Source of the DNA: Streptomyces niveus
GTDB taxonomy: Bacteria; Actinomycetota; Actinomycetes; Streptomycetales; Streptomycetaceae
NCBI RefSeq assembly: GCF_002009175.1
Contig: NZ_CP018047.1
Location: 1,550,001-1,614,000, forward strand
Direction of reading: 5' to 3'
Length of the DNA: 64,000 bases
In this document: piece after piece, positions 35,240-44,737 of the stretch
Layout: each line of letters starts with the position of its first letter
Numbering within the stretch: position 1 is the first letter of the stretch
Notes under the pieces: generated by a model
Database searches by the model: none
Seen by the model: only the letters and a program-made list of their open reading frames with translations
Told to the model about the DNA's origin: nothing
Translations under genes and position numbers: made by a program

Positions 35240-35437
35240 GGGTTCGGGGCCTCCGGACATGACCCCGGAGCGGCCCACGGCCCCGACCCGCACCAACCAG
35301 GCCCGGCGCCACAGGCGCCCGTCCCGTCGCCGTGCGGGGGGCATTTCAAGCCCGTCCGGCGATTGAGGACAACCGACCACCGGGCGGCACCGGTCAAACG
35401 ACCCGCACCACCCCGGCCCGGCCGGCGATTGAGGCCA
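35240..35437. repeat. Intergenic repeat block right of fadB, inverted copy of 31380-31640
   Basis: Two reverse-sense cores (35348-35370 and 35415-35436) are embedded in sequence whose reverse complement matches the block left of fadA. It has an extra stretch of about 30 bp near 35305-35340 and lacks the palindromic insertion (junction at 35257/35258). It fills most of the 305-bp gap after fadB; no small gene is seen. Confidence 0.85.
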
Positions 35438-35456
35438 CAACCCACCCGGGGCGTGT

Positions 35457-36641
35457 TCAGACCCGGGACCACGCCTCCAGCGCCAGGCCGCGCTCCGCCT
35501 TCTGGCGGGAGACCCGCAGCCCGCCGTCCTTCGCGATCACCGCCATCACCACCCGGCCGCGCCCGTCCAGCGCCAGCGCCGGCGCGCCCACGCACTCCTC
35601 GCCCGTCGGGGTCCACGTGACGCCCGCCGACTCGTCCTCCGTCGGGTACGCGGCCAGCGCCGGGCGGCCGTCGAGGCCGCGCTGGGCCAGGATCGTGCAG
35701 TCGTGGCCGTCGACGGGCGTGCGGAGCAGGGCGATCGGACCGGTGCCTGGGCCGCCCAGCGGCGCGGTCTCGCCGTCTTCGAGGCGCCACGCGTGCACCG
35801 TGCGGTCGTCGGTGTCGCGCCAGTAGTGCGTGAGCCGGTCGCCGCCGGTGCGTTCCGAGGTGAGCGTGCCGGGGGTGACGCGCGCCGCGAAGCTCTTGAG
35901 GTCGCGCTCGGCCTTCGCCGCGACCTTCGGCTGCCGCCAGCGCATGACCGCGTCGTCGGTCGGGCCCAGGACCTCGATCAGTCCGTCCTCGCCCACGACG
36001 GCCGACGCCTCGCCGGTCATCCTGGACCCCTTGAGGTCCGCCCAGGTGAGCCACGCCCCGCTGGGCTTCTGGATCCGGGCCGACAGGCCGCGGCCGGCGT
36101 TGCGGGCGAACAGGTGCAGCGAGCCGTTGGGGTCGATCACCGCCGAGGGCAGGCCGAGCAGCCCGCCTCTGGCGAGGTCCTTCGGGTACGGCGTACCGAG
36201 TGCCTGCCAGTCGCGCAGCGGGCGGCCGGTCTGGAACTGGACGGCGTACACGACGTCCGTGCGGATCTGGCCACCGGCGGCCGGCTTGCGGCGCAGGCCC
36301 ACCAGATGGACGTAGCCCTGGGCGCCGCCGGCGATGGAGAGGTAGGGCAACAGGCCGGGGGCGGGGAGCAGTTCGGGGCCCGACCAGTTCGGTCCGCCGA
36401 CGCGTTCCTCCGTCCACCGCAGCACGCCGTCCTCGGTGGGCGCGTACGCGGTGAGCCGGCCGTCCTTGCCGCGCAGCAGCCAGCCGGTGGTCGCGGGCAG
36501 CGCGTCGTCGACCGTGGGGAGGGGCGTGGATTCAGCCGGTCGGCCACCGATGTCCGGGGCCTCGCCGGGGGCGCGTCCGGATCGTTTCGACGTCCGTGCG
36601 GACCGCAGTGCCATGACCCACTGCCACCTTCCCCTGCGCAT
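35457..36641 (-). CDS. Predicted beta-propeller protein, function unknown
   Basis: This protein of about 394 residues consists of repeated segments of 45-55 residues with W/G-rich strands (GWLLRGKDGRLTAYAP, GYVHLVGL, GSLHLFARNAGRGLSARIQ, GLIEVLGPTDDAVMRWRQ, HYWRDTDDRTVHAWR), as in PLL-like or sialidase-like propellers. It has an Arg-rich N-terminus but no clear signal peptide. The start could instead be ATG 36614 (GAAGGTGG upstream). No catalytic motif is recognisable. Confidence 0.7.
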   Translation of the reverse strand: MRRGRWQWVMALRSARTSKRSGRAPGEAPDIGGRPAESTPLPTVDDALPATTGWLLRGKDGRLTAYAPTEDGVLRWTEERVGGPNWSGPELLPAPGLLPYLSIAGGAQGYVHLVGLRRKPAAGGQIRTDVVYAVQFQTGRPLRDWQALGTPYPKDLARGGLLGLPSAVIDPNGSLHLFARNAGRGLSARIQKPSGAWLTWADLKGSRMTGEASAVVGEDGLIEVLGPTDDAVMRWRQPKVAAKAERDLKSFAARVTPGTLTSERTGGDRLTHYWRDTDDRTVHAWRLEDGETAPLGGPGTGPIALLRTPVDGHDCTILAQRGLDGRPALAAYPTEDESAGVTWTPTGEECVGAPALALDGRGRVVMAVIAKDGGLRVSRQKAERGLALEAWSRV

Positions 36642-36716
36642 GAAATTTCCCCGACGATAGCATTCGCGGGCGAACGGGAACCGTACCGCCCCGACCGGTT
36701 GTGGCACGCTCCTGAA

Positions 36717-37109
36717 GTGCGGATTCTACTGATTGTCGACGGGGCCAACGTGGTTGGTTCGGTGCCGGACGGATGGTGGCGCGACCGGCGTGGAGCGGCC
36801 GAGCGGCTGCGGGACCGGCTGGTGCCTCTCGCCGGGGACGGGCTGCCCGGCGCGGGGGCTCCGGGGCCCCTGGAGACGGTGCTGGTGGTGGAGGGCCGGG
36901 CGCGTGGCGTGGAGTCGGTGCCGGGGGTGCGGGTGGAGTCGGCGCCCGGCAGCGGTGACGATCTGATCGCCGAGCTGGCGCGGGACGCGGCGGACCGTCC
37001 CTGTGTCGTCGTCACCGCCGACCGGGAGCTGCGGCGCCGGGTCGAGGCGTACGGGGCGCGCTGCGTCGGGCCCCGTACGGTGCGTCAACTCCCGGACGAG
37101 CGGACGTAG
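36717..37109 (+). CDS. NYN-domain (PIN-like) protein
   Basis: The 130-residue protein opens with LLIVDGANVVGSVPDGWWRDR, the metal-binding Asp of NYN/PIN-like nucleases. Later acidic residues lie in GSGDDLIAELA and VVTADRELRRR. It is a likely small RNase or RNA-processing protein; activity is not proven. Its 3' end overlaps the convergent glycosyltransferase gene by 25 bp. GTG start with weak ribosome site. Confidence 0.8.
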   Translation: MRILLIVDGANVVGSVPDGWWRDRRGAAERLRDRLVPLAGDGLPGAGAPGPLETVLVVEGRARGVESVPGVRVESAPGSGDDLIAELARDAADRPCVVVTADRELRRRVEAYGARCVGPRTVRQLPDERT

Positions 37110-38599
37110 AAGACCGTGCCCTCGACGGTTTCGGGGAGCGGCTCGTAACCACCGGCCAGAAGTCGCCGCAGGGTCGGGACGCGTTCGGGGGCGTACGGCT
37201 TGCCCCGTGAGTCGTCGACGATCAGCGCGGGCGGTCGCGCCCTCATCTCGGCGGCGAAGACCTGCCAGGCGCCCGGCACCGCGTACGCCTCGCCCACCTG
37301 GGGGCCGTCCCTGCCGCCGCTGAAGTTGGTGAGCAGTCCGGCGGTCAGATAGCGGCTGGCGGGCGCGCGGTCGGCGAGCCGGTAGATCTCCGGGTGTATC
37401 CCCCACACGAGGACGCGGTCGGTGGGGGCGGTGTGTTCGCGTACGGCGGTGGCGACGCGGTCGGAGTGGTCGAGCTCCGAGCGGGGCGCGACGGTGGCCC
37501 AGAGGACGAAGAGCGCGCAGACGCAGGCCGGGACCGACAGGACCGATCTGAGCCGTTCGGGGCGCAGCGGGCGCAGGCCGGCGGTCGCCAACAGGGTGAT
37601 GGGCGGCAGGAGTTGCAGGAAGTAGTGGCCGAAGAAGTGGAAGCCGACGGCGACGGCTCCGGCGGACGCGGCGAACCAGACCCAGAGATCGGTGAGCGTC
37701 CCGGCGGCGGGCCGGGTGGTCAGCAGGGCTCTGCGGACCGGCGGGAGGATGCCGACGCAGGCGAGGCAGAGCAGCAGGGAGTTGACGAACGCGCGGATGA
37801 GTACGTGGAGTTCGGAGCCGGTCAGGGAGAATGCGTAGGACCCCGATCCGGTGACGGTCCAGAAGAGGAAGCCCGCCGGGTCGGTCACGAGCGCGGCGGC
37901 GGCCACGGGTGCGGCGAAGCCGACCGCCGTACGGGGCAGGCCCGTTCGGCGCCGGGCGGGGCTGTGCGACCGCCAGAGCAGCCACAGGACGGGGAGGAGG
38001 ACCACGCCGCCCGTCTGCTTGGTGAGGAACGCTCCGGCGACCGCCACTCCGGCGGCGCCCCAGCGTCCCCGGTCGGCGCAGAGGACGGCCGCCGCCGTCC
38101 ACGGCAGTATGAAGACCTCGAAGGTGGTGGCCTGGGTGTCCTGCGGGATGAAACCGACGGAGATCAGCAGGAAGAGCACCCCGGCCGTGACGCCGGACCG
38201 GTCGCCCCAGCGGCGGCGGGCGAACGCGGCGAGCAGGGCGGCCGTGGTGAACTGGGCGGCGATCGCGAGGAGTTTCATCGCGTGCTGCGATCCGTCGCCG
38301 AGGACCGTGTACGTCGCCTCGTAGAGCCAGGGCAGCAGGGGCGGTTTGCGGTCGACGACGCTCTCGTACAACTCGCCGCCGTGCGCCAGTATCCGGGCCT
38401 GTACGGCGAGGTAGCCCTCGTCCGGGCTCCAGAAGGGGTGCAGGAAGGACGGGAGCCGGACGGCGAGGGCCAGGGCGGCCAGGAGGGGCAGCAGCCTTCG
38501 CCAGTAGCCGTACGCGGCCGTCCGGGCGGGCCGGGCTCTGGTGGGGTCCCGTCGGGCGGGCGAGAGGCGGGGTGGGGCGGACTGCGGCTCGACGGACAT
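37085..38599 (-). CDS. Polytopic glycosyltransferase, ArnT/PMT-like (GT39 fold)
   Basis: The 504-residue membrane protein has about ten hydrophobic segments. After an Arg-rich N-terminus comes FLHPFWSPDEGYLAVQARILAHGG, the acidic first-loop motif of lipid-linked-sugar glycosyltransferases, then VVDRKPPLLPWLYEATYTVLG and a C-terminal periplasm-side soluble domain (LVWGIHPEIYRLADR). Such enzymes move a sugar from a polyprenyl phosphate carrier to an envelope acceptor. Donor and acceptor are unknown. ATG 38599. Confidence 0.8.
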   Translation of the reverse strand: MSVEPQSAPPRLSPARRDPTRARPARTAAYGYWRRLLPLLAALALAVRLPSFLHPFWSPDEGYLAVQARILAHGGELYESVVDRKPPLLPWLYEATYTVLGDGSQHAMKLLAIAAQFTTAALLAAFARRRWGDRSGVTAGVLFLLISVGFIPQDTQATTFEVFILPWTAAAVLCADRGRWGAAGVAVAGAFLTKQTGGVVLLPVLWLLWRSHSPARRRTGLPRTAVGFAAPVAAAALVTDPAGFLFWTVTGSGSYAFSLTGSELHVLIRAFVNSLLLCLACVGILPPVRRALLTTRPAAGTLTDLWVWFAASAGAVAVGFHFFGHYFLQLLPPITLLATAGLRPLRPERLRSVLSVPACVCALFVLWATVAPRSELDHSDRVATAVREHTAPTDRVLVWGIHPEIYRLADRAPASRYLTAGLLTNFSGGRDGPQVGEAYAVPGAWQVFAAEMRARPPALIVDDSRGKPYAPERVPTLRRLLAGGYEPLPETVEGTVFYVRSSGS

Positions 38600-38631
38600 G
38601 CGTGGACTTTCGTGGGGGGACTGAGGGCGCG

Positions 38632-40134
38632 TCAGCCTGACTTGCCCAGGCGGCTGTTGCGTCGGCCGTAGAGGAAGTACACGACCACACCGACGGCCAT
38701 CCAGATGGCGAAGCGCAGCCAGGTCTCGGCCGGCAGGTTGAGCATCAGCCACAGGGAGGCGAGCACGGACAGAGCCGGCAGCCAGGGCACCAGCGGGGTG
38801 CGGAAGGCCCTGTGGAGGTCGGGGCGGGTGCGGCGCAGGATGACGACGCCGATCGCGACGACGACGAAGGCGAAGAGTGTGCCGATGTTCACCAGTGAGG
38901 CCAGCTCCTCGATGCTGGTGAAGCCCGCGACGATCGCGATGACCACACCGAGCAGCACCGTCGAGCGGTACGGGGTACGGAACTTGGGGTGGACGCGGGA
39001 GAAGAACCGTGGGAGCAGTCCGTCACGGCTCATCGCGAAGAACACCCGGGTCTGGCCGAGCAGCAGGATCATGCAGACGGTGGTGAGGCCGACGGCGGCT
39101 CCGAAGCTGATGACGCCCGCGTAGAACGGGTGCCCGGTGGCCTTGAAGGCGTCGGCGAGCGGTGCGTCCACGGTGAGTCGGGTGTAGTGCTGCATGCCGG
39201 TGACGACGATGGACACGGCGACGTAGAGCACGGTGCAGATGATCAGTGAGCCGAGGATGCCGCGCGGCATGTCGCGCTGCGGCATCTTCGTCTCCTCGGC
39301 GGCGGTGGCGACGATGTCGAAGCCGATGAAGGCGAAGAAGACGACGGAGGCGGCGGTGAAGATGCCCATGACGCCGAAGTTGGTGGGCGCGTAGCCGAAC
39401 ATGAGCTGGATCAGCGGGGAGTCGAGACCGGCGCCGGCGGGCTGCTCCTGGGCCTTGGGGATGAACGGCGAGTAGTTCTTGGAGTCGATGAAGAACGCGC
39501 CGGCGATGATGACGATCAGGACGACGGCCACCTTGATCGCCACGACGACCGCGGTGACACGGGCGGAGAGCTTCATACCGAGGACGAGGATGCCGGTCAG
39601 CAGGAGGACCAGGAGGAACGCCAGCAGGTCGAAGCCGAAGCCGGTCTCCTCGTTGGTGCCGGCGAGCGAGTCGGGCATGTGCCAGCCCGCGTTGTCGAGG
39701 AGCGACTGCACGTAGCCGGACCAGCCGACGGCCACCACGGCGGTGGCCAGGGCGAATTCGAGGACCAGGTCCCAGCCGATGATCCAGGCGGGCAGTTCGC
39801 CGAGTGAGGCGTAGCTGAAGGTGTACGCGGACCCGGCCACGGGGACGGTCGAGGCGAACTCCGCGTAGCAGACGGCCGCGAGGGCGCAGACGATGCCGGC
39901 GGCGACGAAGGCGAGGGCGGTGGCGGGACCCGCGTTGTCCTTGGCGACGGCGCCGGTGAGGACGAAGATACCGGTGCCGATGATGACCCCGACACCGAAG
40001 ACCGTCAGATCGAGCGCGGAGAGCGACTTCCTGAGCGCGTGCTCCGGCTCCTCGGTGTCCTGGATGGACTGCTCGACGGTTTTCGTGCGGAACATCGAGT
40101 TTCTTCTGGGCCCCGAGTCGTGCTGGGTGCTCAC
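38632..40134 (-). CDS. APC-family amino-acid permease (CAT-like)
   Basis: The 500-residue membrane transporter has about 12 transmembrane helices. The substrate-binding first helix reads VFGVGVIIGTGIFVLTG, as in the cationic-amino-acid-transporter subgroup; EFASTVPVAGSAYTFSYASLGELPAW and FFAFIGFDIVATAAEETKMPQRDMPRGI are also typical. GTG 40134 is chosen for GGAGGT eight nt upstream. Which amino acid it carries is unknown. It follows dxs on the same strand, beyond a terminator. Confidence 0.87.
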   Translation of the reverse strand: MSTQHDSGPRRNSMFRTKTVEQSIQDTEEPEHALRKSLSALDLTVFGVGVIIGTGIFVLTGAVAKDNAGPATALAFVAAGIVCALAAVCYAEFASTVPVAGSAYTFSYASLGELPAWIIGWDLVLEFALATAVVAVGWSGYVQSLLDNAGWHMPDSLAGTNEETGFGFDLLAFLLVLLLTGILVLGMKLSARVTAVVVAIKVAVVLIVIIAGAFFIDSKNYSPFIPKAQEQPAGAGLDSPLIQLMFGYAPTNFGVMGIFTAASVVFFAFIGFDIVATAAEETKMPQRDMPRGILGSLIICTVLYVAVSIVVTGMQHYTRLTVDAPLADAFKATGHPFYAGVISFGAAVGLTTVCMILLLGQTRVFFAMSRDGLLPRFFSRVHPKFRTPYRSTVLLGVVIAIVAGFTSIEELASLVNIGTLFAFVVVAIGVVILRRTRPDLHRAFRTPLVPWLPALSVLASLWLMLNLPAETWLRFAIWMAVGVVVYFLYGRRNSRLGKSG

Positions 40135-40214
40135 CGGTGTACCTCCGAGTGTGGTTGCCGCCATGATCGAGAGGTGGTCGGCGGCCGGGCACCCGGAAAG
40201 GCCCTTTTTCACAC

Positions 40215-40262
40215 GGATGAGCCGGTCGGACCACCCGTACAGGGAGTCCGGCCGGCTCATCC
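40215..40262 (-). terminator. Terminator after dxs
   Basis: Seventeen-nt arms (40215-40231 and 40246-40262) pair with one mismatch around a 14-nt loop, 19 bp past the dxs stop. Confidence 0.75.
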
Positions 40263-40281
40263 GCCGTTCTGTGCGCCCGTG

Positions 40282-42258
40282 TCAGTCGCGGGCGATCTCC
40301 TCGGCCGACAACTCGCCGGACAGGCGGCCGTCGATCTTCGACACAAGTCCGGTGACCTGGCGGGCGATGTCCGGCGCCGTCAGGCCGATCTCGGCGAGCA
40401 GTTCCTTGCGTGACGCGTGGTCGAGGAAGCGCGCCGGGATACCGAAGTCCCGCAGCGGGATGTCGACCCCGGCGTCCCGCAGGGACTGGGCGACGGCCGA
40501 ACCGACGCCGCCCGCACGGCTGTTGTCCTCGACGGTGACGACGACACGGTGTCCCTCGGCGAGCGGCGCGAGCGCCTCGTCGACGGGCTTGACCCAGCGC
40601 GGGTCGACGACTGTCGTCGAGATGCCCTGCTTGTCGAGGAGATCGGCGATCTCCAGACACATCGGGGCGAGCGCGCCGACCGACACGAGGAGCACGTCGG
40701 CCCCGCCGGTGCCCTCAGCCGGCCTGCGCAGCACGTCCATGCCGCCGACCTTGCCCACGGCGGCGACCGCGGGGCCGACTGCGCCCTTGGAGAAGCGCAC
40801 CACGGTCGGCGCGTCGTCGACCTGGACGGCTTCCCGGAGTTGGGCCCTGACCTGGTCGGCGTCGCGCGGGGCGGCGATGCGCAGATTGGGCACGCACTGG
40901 AGGATCGACATGTCCCACATGCCGTTGTGGGAGGCGCCGTCGGTGCCGGTGATTCCGGCGCGGTCGAGGACGAACGTCACGCCACAGTCGTGCAGGGCGA
41001 CGTCCATCAGGACCTGGTCGAAGGCGCGGTTGAGGAACGTCGCGTAGACGGCGAAGACGGGGTGCAGTCCGCCGGTGGCGAGGCCTGCCGCCGACACCGC
41101 GCCGTGCTGCTCGGCGATCCCCACGTCGTACACCCGGTCCGGGAACGCCTTGGCGAACTTCTCCAGGCCGACGGGCTGGAGCATGGCGGCCGTGATGGCG
41201 ACGATGTCGGCGCGCTCGTTGCCGAGTTTGACCATCTCCTCGCCGAACACCGAGGTCCAGTCGACGCCCGAACTGGCGATCGGCAGGCCGGTGTCGGGGT
41301 GGATCTTGCCGACGGCGTGGAAGCGGTCGGCCTCGTCCTGGAGCGCGGGCTGGTAGCCGCGGCCCTTCTCGGTGAGGCAGTGGATGATGACGGGGCCGCC
41401 GAAGCGCTTGGCGCGCTGGAGGGCCGATTCCAGGGCCTCCAGGTCGTGTCCGTCGATCGGGCCCACGTACTTCAGGCCGAGGTCCTCGAACATGCCCTGG
41501 GGGGCGATGAAGTCCTTGAGGCCCTTCTTCGCGCCGTGCAGCGTCTCGTAGAGAGGCCGGCCGACGACCGGGGTGCGCTCCAGGATGTCCTTGCCGCGGG
41601 CCAGGAAGCGCTCGTAGCCGTCGGTGGTGCGCAGGGTCGCGAGATGGTTCGCGAGGCCGCCGATGGTGGGCGCGTAGGAGCGCTCGTTGTCGTTGACGAC
41701 GATGACGAGCGGGCGGTCCTTGGCGGCGGCGATGTTGTTCAGCGCCTCCCAGGCCATACCGCCGGTGAGCGCGCCGTCGCCGATGACGGCGACCACGTGG
41801 TCCTCGCGGCCCAGGACCTGGTTGGCCTTGGCGAGGCCGTCGGCCCAGCCGAGGACCGTCGAGGCGTGTGAGTTCTCGATGATGTCGTGCTCGGACTCGG
41901 CCCTGGACGGGTAGCCGGACAGACCGCCCTTGCCCTTGAGCTTGGAGAAGTCCTGACGTCCCGTGAGCAGCTTGTGCACATAGGACTGGTGGCCGGTGTC
42001 GAAGAGGACCTTGTCCTTCGGCGAGTCGAAGACCCGGTGCAGGGCGATCGTCAGCTCGACGACCCCGAGGTTGGGGCCGAGGTGCCCGCCGGTCTTGGAG
42101 ACGGCGTCGACGAGGAAGGACCGGATCTGAGCGGCGAGCCGGTCCAACTGCTCGGGGCCGAGGCGGTCCAGATCACGCGGGCCCTTGACCCGGGTCAGCA
42201 GGTCCCATCCGTCGCCCACCGCCGCCTCGGGCGGTCGTGCTGCGCGCGGCTGTGTCAC
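40282..42258 (-). CDS. dxs: 1-deoxy-D-xylulose-5-phosphate synthase
   Basis: The 658-residue thiamine-diphosphate enzyme joins pyruvate and glyceraldehyde-3-phosphate in the first step of the MEP isoprenoid pathway. It has [15 protein letters not shown], the ThDP site [28 protein letters not shown] and the transketolase C-domain. The GTG start has AGGAGG at 5-6 nt. Streptomycetes often have a second dxs gene; whether this is the main one cannot be told here. Confidence 0.95.
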   Translation of the reverse strand: MTQPRAARPPEAAVGDGWDLLTRVKGPRDLDRLGPEQLDRLAAQIRSFLVDAVSKTGGHLGPNLGVVELTIALHRVFDSPKDKVLFDTGHQSYVHKLLTGRQDFSKLKGKGGLSGYPSRAESEHDIIENSHASTVLGWADGLAKANQVLGREDHVVAVIGDGALTGGMAWEALNNIAAAKDRPLVIVVNDNERSYAPTIGGLANHLATLRTTDGYERFLARGKDILERTPVVGRPLYETLHGAKKGLKDFIAPQGMFEDLGLKYVGPIDGHDLEALESALQRAKRFGGPVIIHCLTEKGRGYQPALQDEADRFHAVGKIHPDTGLPIASSGVDWTSVFGEEMVKLGNERADIVAITAAMLQPVGLEKFAKAFPDRVYDVGIAEQHGAVSAAGLATGGLHPVFAVYATFLNRAFDQVLMDVALHDCGVTFVLDRAGITGTDGASHNGMWDMSILQCVPNLRIAAPRDADQVRAQLREAVQVDDAPTVVRFSKGAVGPAVAAVGKVGGMDVLRRPAEGTGGADVLLVSVGALAPMCLEIADLLDKQGISTTVVDPRWVKPVDEALAPLAEGHRVVVTVEDNSRAGGVGSAVAQSLRDAGVDIPLRDFGIPARFLDHASRKELLAEIGLTAPDIARQVTGLVSKIDGRLSGELSAEEIARD

Positions 42259-42413
42259 CGTGCCTCCTTGCGTTGAACGATCTGGCATACCGGTCCGCCG
42301 AGTCTAATGTTCCCGTCGGGGCGGGCGTCATCGGGCGGCGCGTCATTCACCGTACGAGCATCTGTACGCATGCCGGTCACACCTGCCCCGAAAACGCGTC
42401 CGGGACACGAACA

Positions 42414-42443
42414 TGCCCGGCACCGGGGCTCCGGTGCCGGGCA
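42414..42443 (-). terminator. Terminator after xylH
   Basis: A perfect 13-bp stem (42414-42426 with 42431-42443) and GGCT loop lie 19 bp after the xylH stop. Confidence 0.8.
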
Positions 42444-42462
42444 CGACGTGCGACGACGGCTG

Positions 42463-43755
42463 TCAGGCGCGACCCGCGGTCTTCTGGGTCTTCCGGGTGA
42501 CGGCGTCGATGACGACGGTGGCGAGAAGCACACCACCGGTGATCATGTACTGGATCGGCGAGGCGATTCCCTGGAGCGCCAGCCCGTACTGGATCGACGT
42601 GATGACGAGTACACCGAGCAGCGCGTTCCAGGTGCGGCCCCGGCCACCGAAGAGGCTGGTGCCACCGATGACGGCCGCCGCGATGGCGTTCATCAGCAGC
42701 TCACCGGCGCCTGCGCCCTGGTTGGCGGAGGTGATCTTCGAGGCGATGAAGAGACCGCCGATCGCGGCGAAGGTGCCGGCGATGGAGAAGACCGCGATCC
42801 GGACGCCGACGACGCTGATGCCCGCACGGCGGGACGCCTCGACACTGCCGCCGAGCGCGAAGACCTTGCGGCCGAAGCTGGTGCGGCGCAGTACGAAGTC
42901 CGTCACCACCAGCACGATCAGGAAGATCAGCACGGCCAGGGGCAGGCCCTTGTACTGGTTGAACATGATCGCAACGGCGAAGGCGAGGACGGCCAGCAGC
43001 GCCGTACGGACGATGATCTCGCTCAACGGCCGGGACGGGACACCGGCGGCGGCGCGGCGGCGGTTGTCGAAGAACGACGACAGGAAGAAGCCGGCCACGG
43101 CGATCACCGCGAGCGCGTAGGCGGCGGCGACGTCGGTGAAGTAGTAGCCGGTCAGCTTGGCGACCAGGCCCTCGGAGTCCAGGTTGATCGTGCCGTTGTC
43201 GCCGAGGATCTGGAGCATGAAGCCGTTCCAGAACAGCAGACCGGCGAGTGTGACGGCGAACGCGGGCACGCCCACGCGGGCGAAGAAGAAGCCGTGGATG
43301 GCGCCCGCGGCGGCGCCGGTCAGGATGGCGAGGATCAGCGCGAGCCACTCCGCCATGCCGTGGGTGACGGCGAGGACCGCGAAGGTGGCGCCCGCCACAC
43401 CGCTGACGGAGCCGACCGACAGGTCGATCTCGCCGAGCAGCAGGACGAAGACGATGCCGACCGCGATCATGCCGGTGCCGACCATGGCGACCGAGATGTC
43501 GGAGAGGTTGCCGGCCGTCAGGAAGTTCGAGTTCAGGCTCGTGAAGATCGCCCAGATGATGATCAGGCCGATGACGACGGGTATCGAGCCGAGGTCACCG
43601 CCGCGCATCTTGCGCTTGAACTCCGACAGATAACCGGCGAAGCCCTGCTCGCGTACGAGAAGTCGGGGGTCCACCGCGACGGTGGTCGCGCCGGCCGCCG
43701 GGGCGGGCGCGTCGTCGGCGGTGCCGACGGGTGCGGAGGTCTTGTCCACGCTCAC
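42463..43755 (-). CDS. xylH: Xylose ABC-transporter permease
   Basis: The 430-residue polytopic protein belongs to the RbsC/XylH permease family (VGIVFVLLLGEIDLSVGSVSGVAGATFA, RTSFGRKVFALGGSVEASRRAGI, AAAVIGGTSLFGGRGRTWNALLGVLVI). It forms the membrane channel for the sugar delivered by XylF. The GTG start overlaps the xylG stop by 4 bp. Confidence 0.9.
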   Translation of the reverse strand: MSVDKTSAPVGTADDAPAPAAGATTVAVDPRLLVREQGFAGYLSEFKRKMRGGDLGSIPVVIGLIIIWAIFTSLNSNFLTAGNLSDISVAMVGTGMIAVGIVFVLLLGEIDLSVGSVSGVAGATFAVLAVTHGMAEWLALILAILTGAAAGAIHGFFFARVGVPAFAVTLAGLLFWNGFMLQILGDNGTINLDSEGLVAKLTGYYFTDVAAAYALAVIAVAGFFLSSFFDNRRRAAAGVPSRPLSEIIVRTALLAVLAFAVAIMFNQYKGLPLAVLIFLIVLVVTDFVLRRTSFGRKVFALGGSVEASRRAGISVVGVRIAVFSIAGTFAAIGGLFIASKITSANQGAGAGELLMNAIAAAVIGGTSLFGGRGRTWNALLGVLVITSIQYGLALQGIASPIQYMITGGVLLATVVIDAVTRKTQKTAGRA

Positions 43756-44531
43756 TTCTTAACCTCCACGTTGCGCGCCGCGCGTCGGGTCACGGCGTTG
43801 TCCGTGGCACCGGTGATCGCGGAGATGATGTCTTCCTGCGAAGTGCTGGCGACGTCGAAGAAGCCGTTGTTGCGGCCCAGCCTCAGCACGGCGACCTTGT
43901 CGGCGACCGCGCGGACGTCCTCCATGTTGTGGCTGACGAGGATCACGGCGTAACCGCGCTCGCGCAGCCGCTCGACCAGGTCGAGGACCTGGGCGGTCTG
44001 CTCGACACCGAGGGCCGCGGTGGGCTCGTCGAGGATCACGAGCCTGGGCTCGCCGAGCATGGACCGGGCGATGGCCACGGTCTGGCGCTGGCCGCCGGAG
44101 AGCGAGGCTATCGGGATGCGCACGCTGGGGATGCGGATCGACAGCGTGTTGAGGAGTTCGCGGGCGCGGCGCTCCATCTCGACCTCGTTGAGGACACCCC
44201 AGGAGCGCAGCTCCCTGCCGAGGTACAGATTGCCCACGACGTCGAGGTTGTCGCAGAGCGCGAGGTCCTGGTACACCGTCGCCACGCCCAACTCCTGGGC
44301 GTCGTGCGGCTTGTTGATCGCGACCGGCCTGCCCTCCCACTCGATGACACCGTCATCGATGGGGTGGACTCCGGCGATCGTCTTGACGAGCGTCGATTTG
44401 CCGGCGCCGTTGTCGCCCACGAGGGCGACGACCTGTCCGGCGTGGACCTCAAGCTCTACGTCGGTGAGCGCCTGCACGGCACCGAACCGCTTGGAGACCC
44501 CTCGCAACGCCAGCACGGGCGTAGCGGTCAC
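43752..44531 (-). CDS. xylG: Xylose ABC-transporter ATPase
   Basis: The 259-residue protein is a single ABC cassette: Walker A GDNGAGKST, signature LSGGQRQTVAIARS, Walker B RLVILDEPTAAL and the switch His (LVSHNMED). E. coli XylG has two cassettes; the single-domain form is usual in actinobacteria. GTG 44531 is preferred over ATG 44540, because AAGGAG stands 9 nt before the GTG but directly abuts the ATG. Confidence 0.9.
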   Translation of the reverse strand: MTATPVLALRGVSKRFGAVQALTDVELEVHAGQVVALVGDNGAGKSTLVKTIAGVHPIDDGVIEWEGRPVAINKPHDAQELGVATVYQDLALCDNLDVVGNLYLGRELRSWGVLNEVEMERRARELLNTLSIRIPSVRIPIASLSGGQRQTVAIARSMLGEPRLVILDEPTAALGVEQTAQVLDLVERLRERGYAVILVSHNMEDVRAVADKVAVLRLGRNNGFFDVASTSQEDIISAITGATDNAVTRRAARNVEVKK

Positions 44532-44651
44532 GTAAACCATCTCCTTCGCCGCCTGGCCGGCGGGGATACCGCGCCCGGGGGGTGGGTGGGCGCGGGGGGT
44601 CGAGCAGAAGAGAGAACTGCGGGGGACACGGGAAAAGCCTTGAAGTGGTCC

Positions 44652-44700
44652 GTCCGGCGCCCCGCCCGGTAGCGGGACAGTTGAGGGCGGGGCGCCGGAC
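44652..44700 (-). terminator. Intra-operon hairpin between xylF and xylG
   Basis: A perfect 16-bp stem (44652-44667 with 44685-44700) and a 17-nt loop lie in the 206-bp gap between xylF and xylG. In binding-protein operons such a stem commonly stops part of transcription or protects the upstream message, giving more binding protein than permease. Confidence 0.75.
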
Positions 44701-44737
44701 AGGCTTCAGGGCGGGTTTCCGCGGTCGGACCGGTCGG

